Of a DNA stretch of 64,000 bases, positions 8,946-17,261 are shown in pieces; the first letter of the stretch is position 1, and every line of letters starts with the position of its first letter. The stretch is from Agreia bicolorata (GTDB lineage: Bacteria > Actinomycetota > Actinomycetes > Actinomycetales > Microbacteriaceae). The position numbers were made by a program, and so were the translations under genes. Below the pieces are notes generated by a model. The model was not told the origin of the DNA, did not search any database, and saw only the letters and a list, made by a program, of their open reading frames with translations. The stretch spans positions 62,001 through 126,000 of the forward strand of contig NZ_JYFC01000005.1 in the NCBI RefSeq assembly GCF_000938265.1, in the 5' to 3' direction.

Positions 8946-10211
8946 ATGAGCGCACTGCCGAGGGCCATCTCCTTGCTCCGCTCCGCGACCCTCGAAGACG
9001 GCTCCATCGTCGATGTAGAGATCACCGGCGACACCGTCACCAGCATCCGGCCCGCGGGCAGCGCGCGCTCCGCCGCTGCATCCGAGACCCTCGATCTCAC
9101 CGGCTTCGTCTTGCTCACCGCCCCTGCAGAACCGCACGCCCACCTCGACAAGGCGCTCTCGTGGGATCTGATCGATCCGCCCATGGGTGACCTCGGCCTG
9201 GCCATCGAATCGTGGAAGAACTACTCCGCCACGATGACGGTCGAGTCCATCGCAGATCGGGCTCGCCGCGCCGCTCTTATGCTGCTGCAGAACGGCACCA
9301 CAGCCATTCGCTGTCATGTCGATGTTCTCTCGGGCGACTCCCCCTTGCGCGGCGTGCAGGCCCTCGTTCAGGTGCGAGAAGAACTGCGTGAGCTGATGCA
9401 CATCGAGCTCGCAGCCCTCGCCGGGCCCGCCATCCCCACCGCAGATGTCGAGGCTGCCCTCGATCTCGGAGTCGGCCTCGTGGGCGGCGCACCCCACCTC
9501 GCCGACGATCAGAGCGAAGACTTGCAGCGCCTGCTCGCAATAGCGGCACGACGCGGCATGGGCGTCGACATCCACACCGATGAGAGCCTCACCGGCGGCT
9601 ATACGCTCGCCGAACTCGCCCGCACCGTGCGCGACTGGCCCGAGTCGATGCCGGTGACCGCCGGCCACTGCGTGCGCCTCGGCACCCTCGACGTCGACGA
9701 GCTCGACGAGATCATCGACGAGGTCCTCGCCAGCGATATCGGAATCGTGACCCTGCCGATCACCAATCTGTACCTGCAGGGCTGGCAGCATCCGGTGTCG
9801 ACGCCGCGCGGCCTCACGGCCGTTCGCAGGCTTTTGGATGCCGGGGTGCGGCTGGGTGCGGGAGCCGACAACGTGCGCGACCCGTTCAACCCGGTGGGCC
9901 GCAGCGATGCGCTCGAAACCGCCTCTCTGCTCGTCACCGCCGGTCACCTCACCGTGCCGGAGGCGTACGCGGCGGTCAGTGACGGGGCCCGCTCAGTCAT
10001 GAGTCTCGAACCCGCCGGCGTCACCGTCGGTGCGAAGGCCGAACTGCTCGCCGTGCGCGGAGCAAATCTTGCGGATGTGGTCGCGAATGCGCCCGCCGAC
10101 CGGTACGTGATCCACGCGGGGCGCCTCGTCGCCTTCAGCGAGGTCACGCACCACACTGCCCTTCCGACTCGATTCACCGAGCCGGCCGAACTCCTTCTCG
10201 AAAAGAGGTGA
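8946..10211 (+). CDS. Cytosine deaminase-like amidohydrolase
   Basis: A 421-residue amidohydrolase close to the CodA/N-isopropylammelide group. Metal ligands are complete: EPHAHLDK (His64, His66), DIHTDES, TAGHC and GADNVRDPFNPVGRSDALE, the last resembling the Asp-bearing active-site segment of cytosine deaminase. A reaction on a cyclic amidine or imide (cytosine, creatinine or a related ring) is plausible, but specificity cannot be read. GGAGGG seven bases upstream fixes the start. It heads a co-directional set with an ABC importer, FAD oxidase, creatininase and PNPOx-like gene, whose junctions are mostly 4-base overlaps. Confidence 0.8.
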   Translation: MSALPRAISLLRSATLEDGSIVDVEITGDTVTSIRPAGSARSAAASETLDLTGFVLLTAPAEPHAHLDKALSWDLIDPPMGDLGLAIESWKNYSATMTVESIADRARRAALMLLQNGTTAIRCHVDVLSGDSPLRGVQALVQVREELRELMHIELAALAGPAIPTADVEAALDLGVGLVGGAPHLADDQSEDLQRLLAIAARRGMGVDIHTDESLTGGYTLAELARTVRDWPESMPVTAGHCVRLGTLDVDELDEIIDEVLASDIGIVTLPITNLYLQGWQHPVSTPRGLTAVRRLLDAGVRLGAGADNVRDPFNPVGRSDALETASLLVTAGHLTVPEAYAAVSDGARSVMSLEPAGVTVGAKAELLAVRGANLADVVANAPADRYVIHAGRLVAFSEVTHHTALPTRFTEPAELLLEKR

Positions 10212-10990
10212 CGAGCCCGATGACGCTGACAACAGACCCCCCTGCAGAGACCACGACGACCGAGCTTCTCCATTTCTCCGACGTCGCCATGACGTTCCCC
10301 AACGGCACGACCGCGCTCTCCGGCGTCGACCTCACCGTCAAGAAAGGCGAATTCGTCACCGTCGTCGGGCCGTCGGGATGCGGAAAGTCCACCCTGCTGC
10401 GCATCGCTTCCGGGCTCACCCCCGCCACAGCGGGCCAAACGAATGTCGCGACGAAGCGCATCGGCTACGTCTTCCAAGACGCGACCCTTCTTCCGTGGCG
10501 AACCGTGCAGGCCAATGTCGAACTGCTCGCCGAGCTGAACGGCATCCCCAAAAAGACACGCGTCGCCGAGGCTGCAAAGGCCATCGAACTCGTCGGTCTC
10601 GCGGGCTTCGAGAAGCACCTTCCGAAGACGCTCTCGGGCGGCATGCGCATGCGCGCGTCCCTTGCACGGTCGCTGACGCTCGACCCCGAGCTCTTTCTCT
10701 TCGACGAGCCATTCGGCGCCCTCGACGAGATCACGCGAGAGCGCCTCAACGACGAGCTGATCAAGCTCTTCACCGAACAGCAGTTCGCCGGGCTCTTCAT
10801 CACCCACTCGGTATCCGAAGCTGTGTATCTCTCGACTCGGGTCGTCGTGATGTCGGGCCGGCCGGGCAAGATCGTCGAGACCTTCGACGTTCCCTTCGCG
10901 TACCCTCGCGACCCCGAGATTCGTTTCACCCCGGAGTTCGCCGAGCTCGCCGGCGAGGTCTCGCACGCGCTCAGATTGGGACACTCATGA
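10208..10990 (+). CDS. ABC transporter ATP-binding protein (NitT/TauT type)
   Basis: A 260-residue ATPase with Walker A GPSGCGKST (about residue 56), Q-loop FQDATLLPW, signature LSGGMRMRASLARS, Walker B LFLFDEPFGALDE and a switch His in FITHS. This is the type that energises nitrate, sulfonate, taurine and pyrimidine-precursor importers. The GTG at 10208 overlaps the previous stop (GTGA); an ATG at 10220 with AGAGG 11 bases upstream is an equally good start. The partners are the permease at 10987 and the binding protein at 11959. Confidence 0.9.
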   Translation: MTSPMTLTTDPPAETTTTELLHFSDVAMTFPNGTTALSGVDLTVKKGEFVTVVGPSGCGKSTLLRIASGLTPATAGQTNVATKRIGYVFQDATLLPWRTVQANVELLAELNGIPKKTRVAEAAKAIELVGLAGFEKHLPKTLSGGMRMRASLARSLTLDPELFLFDEPFGALDEITRERLNDELIKLFTEQQFAGLFITHSVSEAVYLSTRVVVMSGRPGKIVETFDVPFAYPRDPEIRFTPEFAELAGEVSHALRLGHS

Positions 10991-11856
10991 CCACGACCGC
11001 TCCGCCGACCGGGCCGGTCGCCACGAACCCGAAGATCAGAACCGTCTCGCGCGCATCCGAAATGCCGAAGCGGCGCGGTGGCCGTTTTCCCGCGTGGGTT
11101 CCGCCCATCATCGTCTTCATCGTCATCCTCGCGATCTGGTACTTCGTCAGCTACGTGGTTCTCGACCCGGCACGGTCGTTCCTCGTTCCTGCGCCCCATG
11201 TCATCATCGAGCAGGCCTTCCTCGATCCGAAGACTCTCGGCGACATCATGGGTGCCCTCGCGCGCTCGGCGGGCGTCGCCCTGACGGGTCTCGCCATCGC
11301 CATCGTCATCGGCTTCCTCTGGGCTGTAGCAATGAGCCAGGCACGGTGGATCGAGCGGTCGCTCTTTCCGTACGCCGTCATTCTCCAGTGCATCCCGATC
11401 CTGGCGCTCGTGCCGCTGATCGGGTTCTGGTTCGGCTTCGACTTTCCCGCCCGGGTCATTGTCTGCGTCATGATCTCTCTGTTCCCGATCGTGTCGAACA
11501 CCCTGTTCGGGCTGCAATCGGTCGACAGGGGTCAGCGCGAACTCTTCCAGCTGCAGAAGGCCAGCCGCTGGACCGTTCTGCAGAAACTCGAGTTTCCGGC
11601 CGCCCTTCCGGCGATCTTCGCCGGAATGCGCATCTCGGCCGGCCTCGCGGTCGTCGGTGCCATCGTCGGCGACTTCTTCTTCCGGCGCGGCGAACCCGGC
11701 CTGGGGTCGCTGATCAGCAACTACCAGTCCCGTGTGCAAGGCCCTGAGCTGTTCGCCGCGATCATCGTCGCCTCGCTCTTCGGCGTTGTGGTCTTCCTCG
11801 TCTTCGGTTGGCTGGGCAAGCTCGCCGTCGGCCGCTGGTACGACTACAGCAAGTAG
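10987..11856 (+). CDS. ABC transporter permease (NitT/TauT type)
   Basis: A 289-residue inner-membrane permease of the binding-protein-dependent family. A proline- and basic-rich cytosolic N-terminus (about 40 residues) precedes six predicted hydrophobic segments beginning WVPPIIVFIVILAIWYFVSY. The coupling-helix motif lies around residues 195-230 (KLEFPAALPAIFAGMRISAG). It starts within the ATGA overlap with the ATPase gene. The frame is open well upstream, but that part only overlaps the ATPase gene. Confidence 0.9.
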   Translation: MTTTAPPTGPVATNPKIRTVSRASEMPKRRGGRFPAWVPPIIVFIVILAIWYFVSYVVLDPARSFLVPAPHVIIEQAFLDPKTLGDIMGALARSAGVALTGLAIAIVIGFLWAVAMSQARWIERSLFPYAVILQCIPILALVPLIGFWFGFDFPARVIVCVMISLFPIVSNTLFGLQSVDRGQRELFQLQKASRWTVLQKLEFPAALPAIFAGMRISAGLAVVGAIVGDFFFRRGEPGLGSLISNYQSRVQGPELFAAIIVASLFGVVVFLVFGWLGKLAVGRWYDYSK

Positions 11857-11859
11857 CCC

Positions 11860-11877
11860 GGTCGGCGCGCGCCGGCC
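11860..11877 (+). terminator. GC-rich hairpin between permease and binding-protein genes
   Basis: GGTCGGCG (11860-11867) can pair with CGCCGGCC (11870-11877), with one G-T wobble, just after the permease stop codon. There is no T-run. It may adjust relative expression of the importer subunits within the operon. Confidence 0.35.
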
Positions 11878-11958
11878 CCCTCGACTCATCCATCCCACAG
11901 CAGCACCCTTCACAGCACCGAACCGCTTTGCATCCTGCACATCACACAAGGAGATGAA

Positions 11959-13134
11959 ATGCGCATCACTCGATCAAGGTCACTCATGGCCGCGGGTCTT
12001 CTCGCGACTACGGCACTCGTCCTCACCGGCTGCTCCGCGGGCGGAACCGATACTCCCACCGACGCGGCCAAAGACCTCAAAATCGGCTCGGTCGACCTCG
12101 CAGCCGCCGGCTGCCCGGCGACGATCACGATCCAGACCGACTGGAACCCCGAGGCGGAGCACGGCCACCTGTACTCCATGTTCGGTGACGATGCCGTGGT
12201 CGACGCGGGCAACAAGAGCGTCTCTGGCCCGCTCTACTCGAAGGGCGAATACACGGGCGTGAACCTCGAGGTGCGCTCCGGCGGGCCGGCGATCGGATTC
12301 CAGACCGTGACCTCGCAGATGTACACCGACAACAGCATCACCCTCGGCTACGCCAACACCGACGAGGCGATCCAGCTGTCGGCCGACATGCCCACCACAG
12401 CTGTCTTCGCCCCCCTCGAAATCAACCCGCAGATGATCATGTGGGACCCGAAGACATATCCGGATGTCAAGACCATCGCCGACCTGGCCAAGGCCGGCGC
12501 CGTCATCAAGTACTTCGGCGGAGCGGCCTACATGGAGTACCTCAAGGGCGCGGGTATCGTTCCCGAGGCTCAGGCAGACGGTGGCTACGACGGAACGCCC
12601 GCCAACTTCGTGACGGCACAGGGCAAAGACGCGCAGCAGGGCTTCGCGAGCGCTGAGCCCTACATCTACGAAAACGAGGTCGACGCCTGGAAGAAGCCGG
12701 TCGCGTACCAGCTGATCCACGACGCCGGCTACCCGATCTATGCGGCGGCCGTCTCGGTGCGCTCCGCCGATCTCGAGAAGCTTTCGCCGTGCCTCACCAA
12801 GCTCGTGCCCGTTCTGCAGCAGGCAGAGGTCGACTACTTCGCCGACCCCGCCACGACCAACAAGCTCATCCTCGACCTCGTCAACCAGTTCGACACCGGA
12901 TGGGTCTACGACGAGGGCGTGGCCGACTACTCGGTAGACACGATGAAGAAGCTCGGTCTGGTCAGCAACGGCGACAACGCCTACATCGGCGACTTCGACG
13001 AGGCCCGCGTTCAGAAGATCCTCGACATCGACACGCCGATCTTCACCAAGCTCGGCACTCCTCCGGCAGAGGGCTTGAAGACCTCCGACCTCTTCACCAA
13101 CGAGTTCATCGATCAGAGCATCGGCCTGAAGTAA
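11959..13134 (+). CDS. ABC transporter substrate-binding lipoprotein (NMT1/THI5-like)
   Basis: A 391-residue extracytoplasmic binding protein. The N-terminus is a lipoprotein signal (basic MRITRSR, hydrophobic core, lipobox LTGC with Cys about residue 25). The mature part has the SsuA/THI5-like pattern, including TIQTDWNPEAEHGHLYSMFG and later GYANTDEAIQLSADMPTTAV. AAGGAG ends four bases before the ATG, the strongest ribosome site in this operon, as expected for the abundant binding subunit. The ligand is unknown; the neighbouring hydrolases suggest a small nitrogen-rich molecule. Confidence 0.88.
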   Translation: MRITRSRSLMAAGLLATTALVLTGCSAGGTDTPTDAAKDLKIGSVDLAAAGCPATITIQTDWNPEAEHGHLYSMFGDDAVVDAGNKSVSGPLYSKGEYTGVNLEVRSGGPAIGFQTVTSQMYTDNSITLGYANTDEAIQLSADMPTTAVFAPLEINPQMIMWDPKTYPDVKTIADLAKAGAVIKYFGGAAYMEYLKGAGIVPEAQADGGYDGTPANFVTAQGKDAQQGFASAEPYIYENEVDAWKKPVAYQLIHDAGYPIYAAAVSVRSADLEKLSPCLTKLVPVLQQAEVDYFADPATTNKLILDLVNQFDTGWVYDEGVADYSVDTMKKLGLVSNGDNAYIGDFDEARVQKILDIDTPIFTKLGTPPAEGLKTSDLFTNEFIDQSIGLK

Positions 13135-13154
13135 CCCGTAGCTGCAGAACCGTC

Positions 13155-13215
13155 GGCCCTTCACCGGTCGTCGGTCGCGCACCTCGTGTGCGCGACCGAC
13201 GACCGGTGGCGGGCC
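13155..13215 (+). terminator. Long perfect hairpin downstream of the binding-protein gene
   Basis: Arms at 13162-13182 and 13188-13208 are perfectly complementary over 21 bp with a 5-base loop (CTCGT), and GGCCC/GGGCC (13155-13159 and 13211-13215) extends the stem after a small internal mismatch. It ends 33 bases before the next gene. No T-run follows. It may stabilise the upstream mRNA 3' end or attenuate the FAD oxidase genes. Confidence 0.7.
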
Positions 13216-13248
13216 ATCATCATTCGGCACCATCTAAGGACCAGCACC

Positions 13249-14565
13249 ATGACCGACCTGACCGAGCCCATCGCATCCCTCGCCACAGAACTCGCCTCGA
13301 TTCTGGGTGAACGCGGCGTGACCACTGAGCTTCGAGCTCGCGAGAAGGCCTCGGCCGACGGCTCCTACCTGTCTCCGATCATCACCGAACAGCTTCCTCT
13401 CGGGCTGGCCGACATCGTGGCGTTCCCGACGACGGCCGAGCAGGTTGCCCAAGTGGTCGCCGCCGCTGTTCGCCACGGGGTGGGTATCACCCCTCGCGGA
13501 AAGGGCACCGGCAACTACGGTCAGGCCATTCCGATCGAGAACGGACTTGTGCTCGACCTGTCGAAACTGCGAGGCGTCGTCGAGGTCGGCAACGGATTCC
13601 TCACCGCTCTGGCCGGCACCCCGATCGTCACGATCGAACAGGCAGCGCGCGAGTCCGGCCAGCAGATTCTTATGTATCCCTCGACCGCCCAATCGTCGAT
13701 CGGCGGCTTCCTCTCTGGCGGCTCGGGAGGCACCGGATCGATCGCCCACGGCTCGAACCACGAGGGCTTTGTTCTTGCGCTCGACGTGGTGCACGCCACG
13801 CCGGATGCGCAGCTCGTTCATGTTGACGGCGACGACGCGCAGCCGTATGTGCACACCTACGGCACGGCCGGAATCATCGCGCAGGCCACCATCGCGCTCG
13901 AACCGCTGCAGGACTGGCGGGGTCTCTTCGCCAGCTTCGACACCTTCGCCCAGGCCATCTCGGTCATCCGGGAAATCGGGCGTCTCGAGCCGACCCCACG
14001 GCTGGTCTCGGCCGATCTGCCGACGCTTGCAAACGCGCTGCCGGTCGACCCGGCCATCCCGAAAGACCGGGCGAGCCTGCGCGCGATCATCGACATCGCG
14101 GCGGTGCCTGAGGCTTCGGCGTTGATCGAAGCCGCCGGCGGCGTCGTCGAGGAGGTTCGCGAGGGCGCCCAGACTGCGATGAAGCTCAGCATGATCTCGT
14201 ACAACCACCCGATCGAGTGGCTGCAGAAGAGCGACCCGGGCAAGTACTTTCACATCGAGGTCGCGGGCGACGCGCTCGTCGACCGCATCGACGAGGTGCA
14301 CGCCGTGTACCCCGGCGGCATGCTGCACATCGAAGCCCAGAAGAATCGGCCGATCGGCATGCTGGCGGGCATCTACGAGAGCGCCGAGAAGGTCTACGAG
14401 GGCTTCGACAAGCTCGCCGCGATCGGAGTCGGCGTGCATAACCCGCACGTCTGGTTCGTCGACCACGAGGTCGAGCGCACGCTCGCCCTCGCCGAGACCA
14501 CCGATCCGCATGGGCTGCTGAATCCAGGCAAGCTGCAGGGCAAGAGCGTTGGAGCCGAGTCATGA
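13249..14565 (+). CDS. FAD-linked oxidase (GlcD/PCMH type)
   Basis: A 438-residue flavoprotein with the PCMH-type FAD fold: FPTTAEQVAQVVAAAVRHG (about residue 50), TPRGKGTGNYGQ (pyrophosphate loop, about 85), LVLDLSKLRGVVEV, and the second FAD contact SSIGGFLSGGSGGTGSIAHG (about 150). It would oxidise an alcohol, hydroxy acid or amine. The family's second domain is less conserved here and the substrate cannot be told. AAGGA eight bases upstream sets the start. It overlaps the creatininase gene by four bases, so they are translated together. Confidence 0.82.
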   Translation: MTDLTEPIASLATELASILGERGVTTELRAREKASADGSYLSPIITEQLPLGLADIVAFPTTAEQVAQVVAAAVRHGVGITPRGKGTGNYGQAIPIENGLVLDLSKLRGVVEVGNGFLTALAGTPIVTIEQAARESGQQILMYPSTAQSSIGGFLSGGSGGTGSIAHGSNHEGFVLALDVVHATPDAQLVHVDGDDAQPYVHTYGTAGIIAQATIALEPLQDWRGLFASFDTFAQAISVIREIGRLEPTPRLVSADLPTLANALPVDPAIPKDRASLRAIIDIAAVPEASALIEAAGGVVEEVREGAQTAMKLSMISYNHPIEWLQKSDPGKYFHIEVAGDALVDRIDEVHAVYPGGMLHIEAQKNRPIGMLAGIYESAEKVYEGFDKLAAIGVGVHNPHVWFVDHEVERTLALAETTDPHGLLNPGKLQGKSVGAES

Positions 14566-15389
14566 GCGGTGCCCACGCGGGAGACCCGGTCGTGAACGAT
14601 CTGGGCACGCGCAAGCTCGTCGAACTGTCGGGTCCCGCCGCCACCGCAGCGCTCGATGCCGACTCCGTGGTCGTTGTTCCAACCGGCGCGATCGAGCATC
14701 ACGGCTCGCACCTTCCCCTCATGACCGACTACCTGCTCGCGGATGCGATCGCGAACGCGGCCGTCGAGCGCGCGGCCTGGCAGGGTGTCGACGCGTGGAT
14801 TCTGCCCCCCCTCGCCTACACCAAGAGCGACGAGCACCACTGGGCATCCGGAACCATGTGGCTCACCTGGGAGACGATGATGAACACGATCGTCGATCTG
14901 GGCAACTCGATCGCGGCCACGCCGGCGAACAAGGTGGCGTTCTTCAACGGCCACGGAGGAAACCTCGCCCTGCTTCAGGTCGCCTGTCGCGAACTGCGCC
15001 GTCGCTTCGGCCTGCAGACGTTTCTGCTCTCACCGATCGTGCCGCCGATGGCAGACGGCACCGGTGACGGGCCCGATGAGCTGGGCCTCGGCATCCACGG
15101 CGGTCACAGCGAGACGTCGCTGATCATGCACATCCGGCCCGATCTGGTCGATCTGTCGCTGGCCAAACGCAGCGTGCCCGAGCACCTGGCCGACTTCGAG
15201 CACATCGGATTCAAGAAGGCCGTGTCGTTCGGCTGGCTGTCGAACGACTTCGGCACCGACGGCGTGATCGGCGACCCGACCGCGGCCAACGCGGCGTATG
15301 GTGCAGAACTGTTCGAGCACTCTGTGGAACAGGCTGCGGCCGCGTTCGCCGAGATCGCACGCTTCGACCCGTCCGGTCCGCGCACGTGA
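14562..15389 (+). CDS. Creatininase family protein (creatinine amidohydrolase-like)
   Basis: A 275-residue member of the creatininase/MftE fold, metal-dependent enzymes that open cyclic amides or cleave peptides. Visible ligand motifs are GAIEHHGSHLPLMTD (about residue 44), FNGHGGN (about 130) and IHGGHSETS (about 180). The mycofactocin peptidase is an alternative family member, but no mftA/B/C genes are here. The operon with a cytosine-deaminase-like hydrolase and an importer points to catabolism of an imported heterocycle. It sits in ATGA and GTGA overlaps with both neighbours. Confidence 0.85.
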   Translation: MSGAHAGDPVVNDLGTRKLVELSGPAATAALDADSVVVVPTGAIEHHGSHLPLMTDYLLADAIANAAVERAAWQGVDAWILPPLAYTKSDEHHWASGTMWLTWETMMNTIVDLGNSIAATPANKVAFFNGHGGNLALLQVACRELRRRFGLQTFLLSPIVPPMADGTGDGPDELGLGIHGGHSETSLIMHIRPDLVDLSLAKRSVPEHLADFEHIGFKKAVSFGWLSNDFGTDGVIGDPTAANAAYGAELFEHSVEQAAAAFAEIARFDPSGPRT

Positions 15390-15970
15390 TCTCAGCGCTG
15401 CCAGACGAGGCTCGCGACCTGTTGACGGAGTGGCTTCCCGACAACGCCGATCCAGCTCGACCGTTGATCGTGGTCGCAACCGTCGATGCAGACGGACGGC
15501 CGGATGCACGCAGTGTTCTCCTCAGCGAATACAGCGCCGAGGGGTTCTTTTTTCACACTGACTCACGCTCGCGCAAAGTCGCAGATCTGGAGTCGAATCC
15601 GCACGCCGCCTTTGCGATTGCCTGGCCGGCAGAACTTCGTCAACTCTCGGTGCAAGGCGTTGTCGAGCGGGCCTCTGTTGCCGAGGAACGATTCGCCTAC
15701 GCACGACGATCGCGTTACCTGCAACTGCTCGCCTGGATCAATTCGCCCGAGTTCGCGCTGTTGCCGAGCGCCGAACGGGAACGTGCCTGGGCCGAGTTCG
15801 ATGCCGAGCACCCAGAGGGCACGCTGACAACGCCACCGACATGGCTCGGCTTCATGATGCGACCCACCCGGCTCACCTTCTGGGAGGGCAGCCGGTCGAC
15901 GGCCAGTCGTCGAACGGAGCACAGGCTGACCGACGAGGGAAACTGGGCCAAAGAAATCCTGCCCGGGTAG
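15386..15970 (+). CDS. Pyridoxamine 5'-phosphate oxidase-like FMN protein
   Basis: A 194-residue protein of the PdxH-like FMN-binding split barrel. Characteristic segments are ARSVLLSEYSAEGFFFHTDSRSRK (FMN phosphate contacts), HAAFAIAWPAELRQLSVQG, and a C-terminal FWEGSRS and HRLTDEGNW that resemble the PNPOx dimer/FMN region. It ends in WAKEILPG where true PdxH usually ends RLxP, so it may be a PdxH paralogue with another substrate. The GTG start overlaps the creatininase stop (GTGA). It is the last gene of the operon. Confidence 0.8.
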   Translation: MISALPDEARDLLTEWLPDNADPARPLIVVATVDADGRPDARSVLLSEYSAEGFFFHTDSRSRKVADLESNPHAAFAIAWPAELRQLSVQGVVERASVAEERFAYARRSRYLQLLAWINSPEFALLPSAERERAWAEFDAEHPEGTLTTPPTWLGFMMRPTRLTFWEGSRSTASRRTEHRLTDEGNWAKEILPG

Positions 15971-15994
15971 CATCTGCCCCGAGAACGGCGCGGC

Positions 15995-17158
15995 TCAGGT
16001 GGCCGGAACCGGAACCGGCGCCTCGGGGCCGACGTATCGGGCAGACGGACGGATGATCTTCGAGTCGGCAGCTTGCTCCAGCACGTTCGCGGTCCAGCCG
16101 AGTACCCGGGCGGCCGCGAAGGTAGGAGTGAAGAGCTCCCGGGGCAACTCGCACAACTCCATGACGATGGCAGCGAACCACTCAAGATTCGTGTGCAGCG
16201 CTCGGCCCGGCTTCAGTTGTTCCAAGAGCACGGGTATCCGCTCCTCCACACGGATGGCGAGTTCCACACGGTCACCTCCGAAGCGCCGCGCCACCTCCTT
16301 GAGCATGGCCGAACGCGGGTCCTCGGTTCGATACACCGGGTGCCCGAATCCCATGATTCGTTCGTTCGCCGCGATCCTCTGCGCGACCCACGAATCGACG
16401 TTTTCCAACGTTCCGATGGCGTCGAGCGCGTCGAGAGCGCGACTCGGGGCACCGCCGTGCAGCGGGCCGGACAAGGCGCCAAGGGCTCCGACGAGGCAGG
16501 CGGCGGCATCGGCCCCTGTGGAAGCGATGACGCGCGCTGTGAAGGTCGACGCGTTGAATCCGTGATCGATGGCCGCGACCAGGTAGGAGGAGAGCGCGGA
16601 CACCTGCTGTGCCGACGCCTCCTCGCCGCGAATCATGTAGAGATAATTGGCTACGTATCCCAACTCAGGCCTTGGATCGATCGGCAGTTCTCCCGCCGCC
16701 ACGCGGCTGATCGCGGCGATGATGACCGGCGTCTTCGCGGCTAGTGAGACGAGGTCGCGGCGGCGATCAGCCGGAGAGAGATCGAAGAGCGGTCGCATGC
16801 CGCGATCGAGACCCTCGGCGGCCAGCGCCACCCGCAGCGCTGCGAGCGGATCGGCGTGAGGCCCACGAATGGCGACACGGATCACGTCGTGCACATGAGG
16901 CGAGATCCGCGCCGCGTCACGCACCTCCTGGGTGAACCGCAGGCTCTCGTCGGGCGTGGGTAATTCTCCGTCGAGCAGAAGCCGCCACACATCCTCTACC
17001 GAACGCATTGTCGCCAGCTCCGTCGCCGAATACTGCCGGTAGTGATAAAAACCCTCCTGGCCGCGCACGTCGCTGAGAGTCGTCTCAGCGACGACGACAT
17101 TTGTCAGTCCATGAGGCACGTCGATGAGGGTGTCGTCCATTCGGGAGGCCGCTTGCAT
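15995..17158 (-). CDS. Citrate/2-methylcitrate synthase family protein
   Basis: A 387-residue citrate synthase homologue. It carries the oxaloacetate and CoA contacts DHGFNASTFTARV, GPLHGGAPS and MGFGHPVYRTEDPR (the catalytic His is in GFGH). At the position of the usual NVDFYS catalytic Asp it reads NLEWFA, so Glu replaces Asp. It may act on oxaloacetate with acetyl- or propionyl-CoA, or may have drifted. It is divergent from the helix-turn-helix citrate synthase at 17262, with a shared palindromic promoter region. ATG 17158 has a modest GGAAC upstream; an ATG at 17140 is possible. Confidence 0.85.
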   Translation of the reverse strand: MQAASRMDDTLIDVPHGLTNVVVAETTLSDVRGQEGFYHYRQYSATELATMRSVEDVWRLLLDGELPTPDESLRFTQEVRDAARISPHVHDVIRVAIRGPHADPLAALRVALAAEGLDRGMRPLFDLSPADRRRDLVSLAAKTPVIIAAISRVAAGELPIDPRPELGYVANYLYMIRGEEASAQQVSALSSYLVAAIDHGFNASTFTARVIASTGADAAACLVGALGALSGPLHGGAPSRALDALDAIGTLENVDSWVAQRIAANERIMGFGHPVYRTEDPRSAMLKEVARRFGGDRVELAIRVEERIPVLLEQLKPGRALHTNLEWFAAIVMELCELPRELFTPTFAAARVLGWTANVLEQAADSKIIRPSARYVGPEAPVPVPAT

Positions 17159-17203
17159 CGCTGTTCCGTTCGTCTCGTGTCGTTGATACGTTCAGATCAC
17201 CAG

Positions 17204-17243
17204 CAACATTGATTTTCGACAAGTCAATGTTGATTTGATCAAC
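17204..17243. promoter_or_regulatory. Palindromic operator between divergent citrate synthase genes
   Basis: CAACATTGA (17204-17212) and TCAATGTTG (17224-17232) form an exact 9-bp inverted repeat with centres two helical turns apart. A second overlapping dyad GTTGA-TTTGA-TCAAC occupies 17229-17243. The A/T-rich patch stands out in GC-rich surroundings and lies 19-58 bases before the HTH-citrate synthase start. Autoregulation by that HTH protein is inferred. Confidence 0.6.
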
Positions 17244-17261
17244 CAGTCAGGAAAGCGAATC

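Noticed and set aside
14562-15389. Mycofactocin peptidase MftE as the identity of the creatininase-family gene
   Set aside because: No mycofactocin precursor or radical SAM gene is nearby; the context is a transporter-linked catabolic operon.
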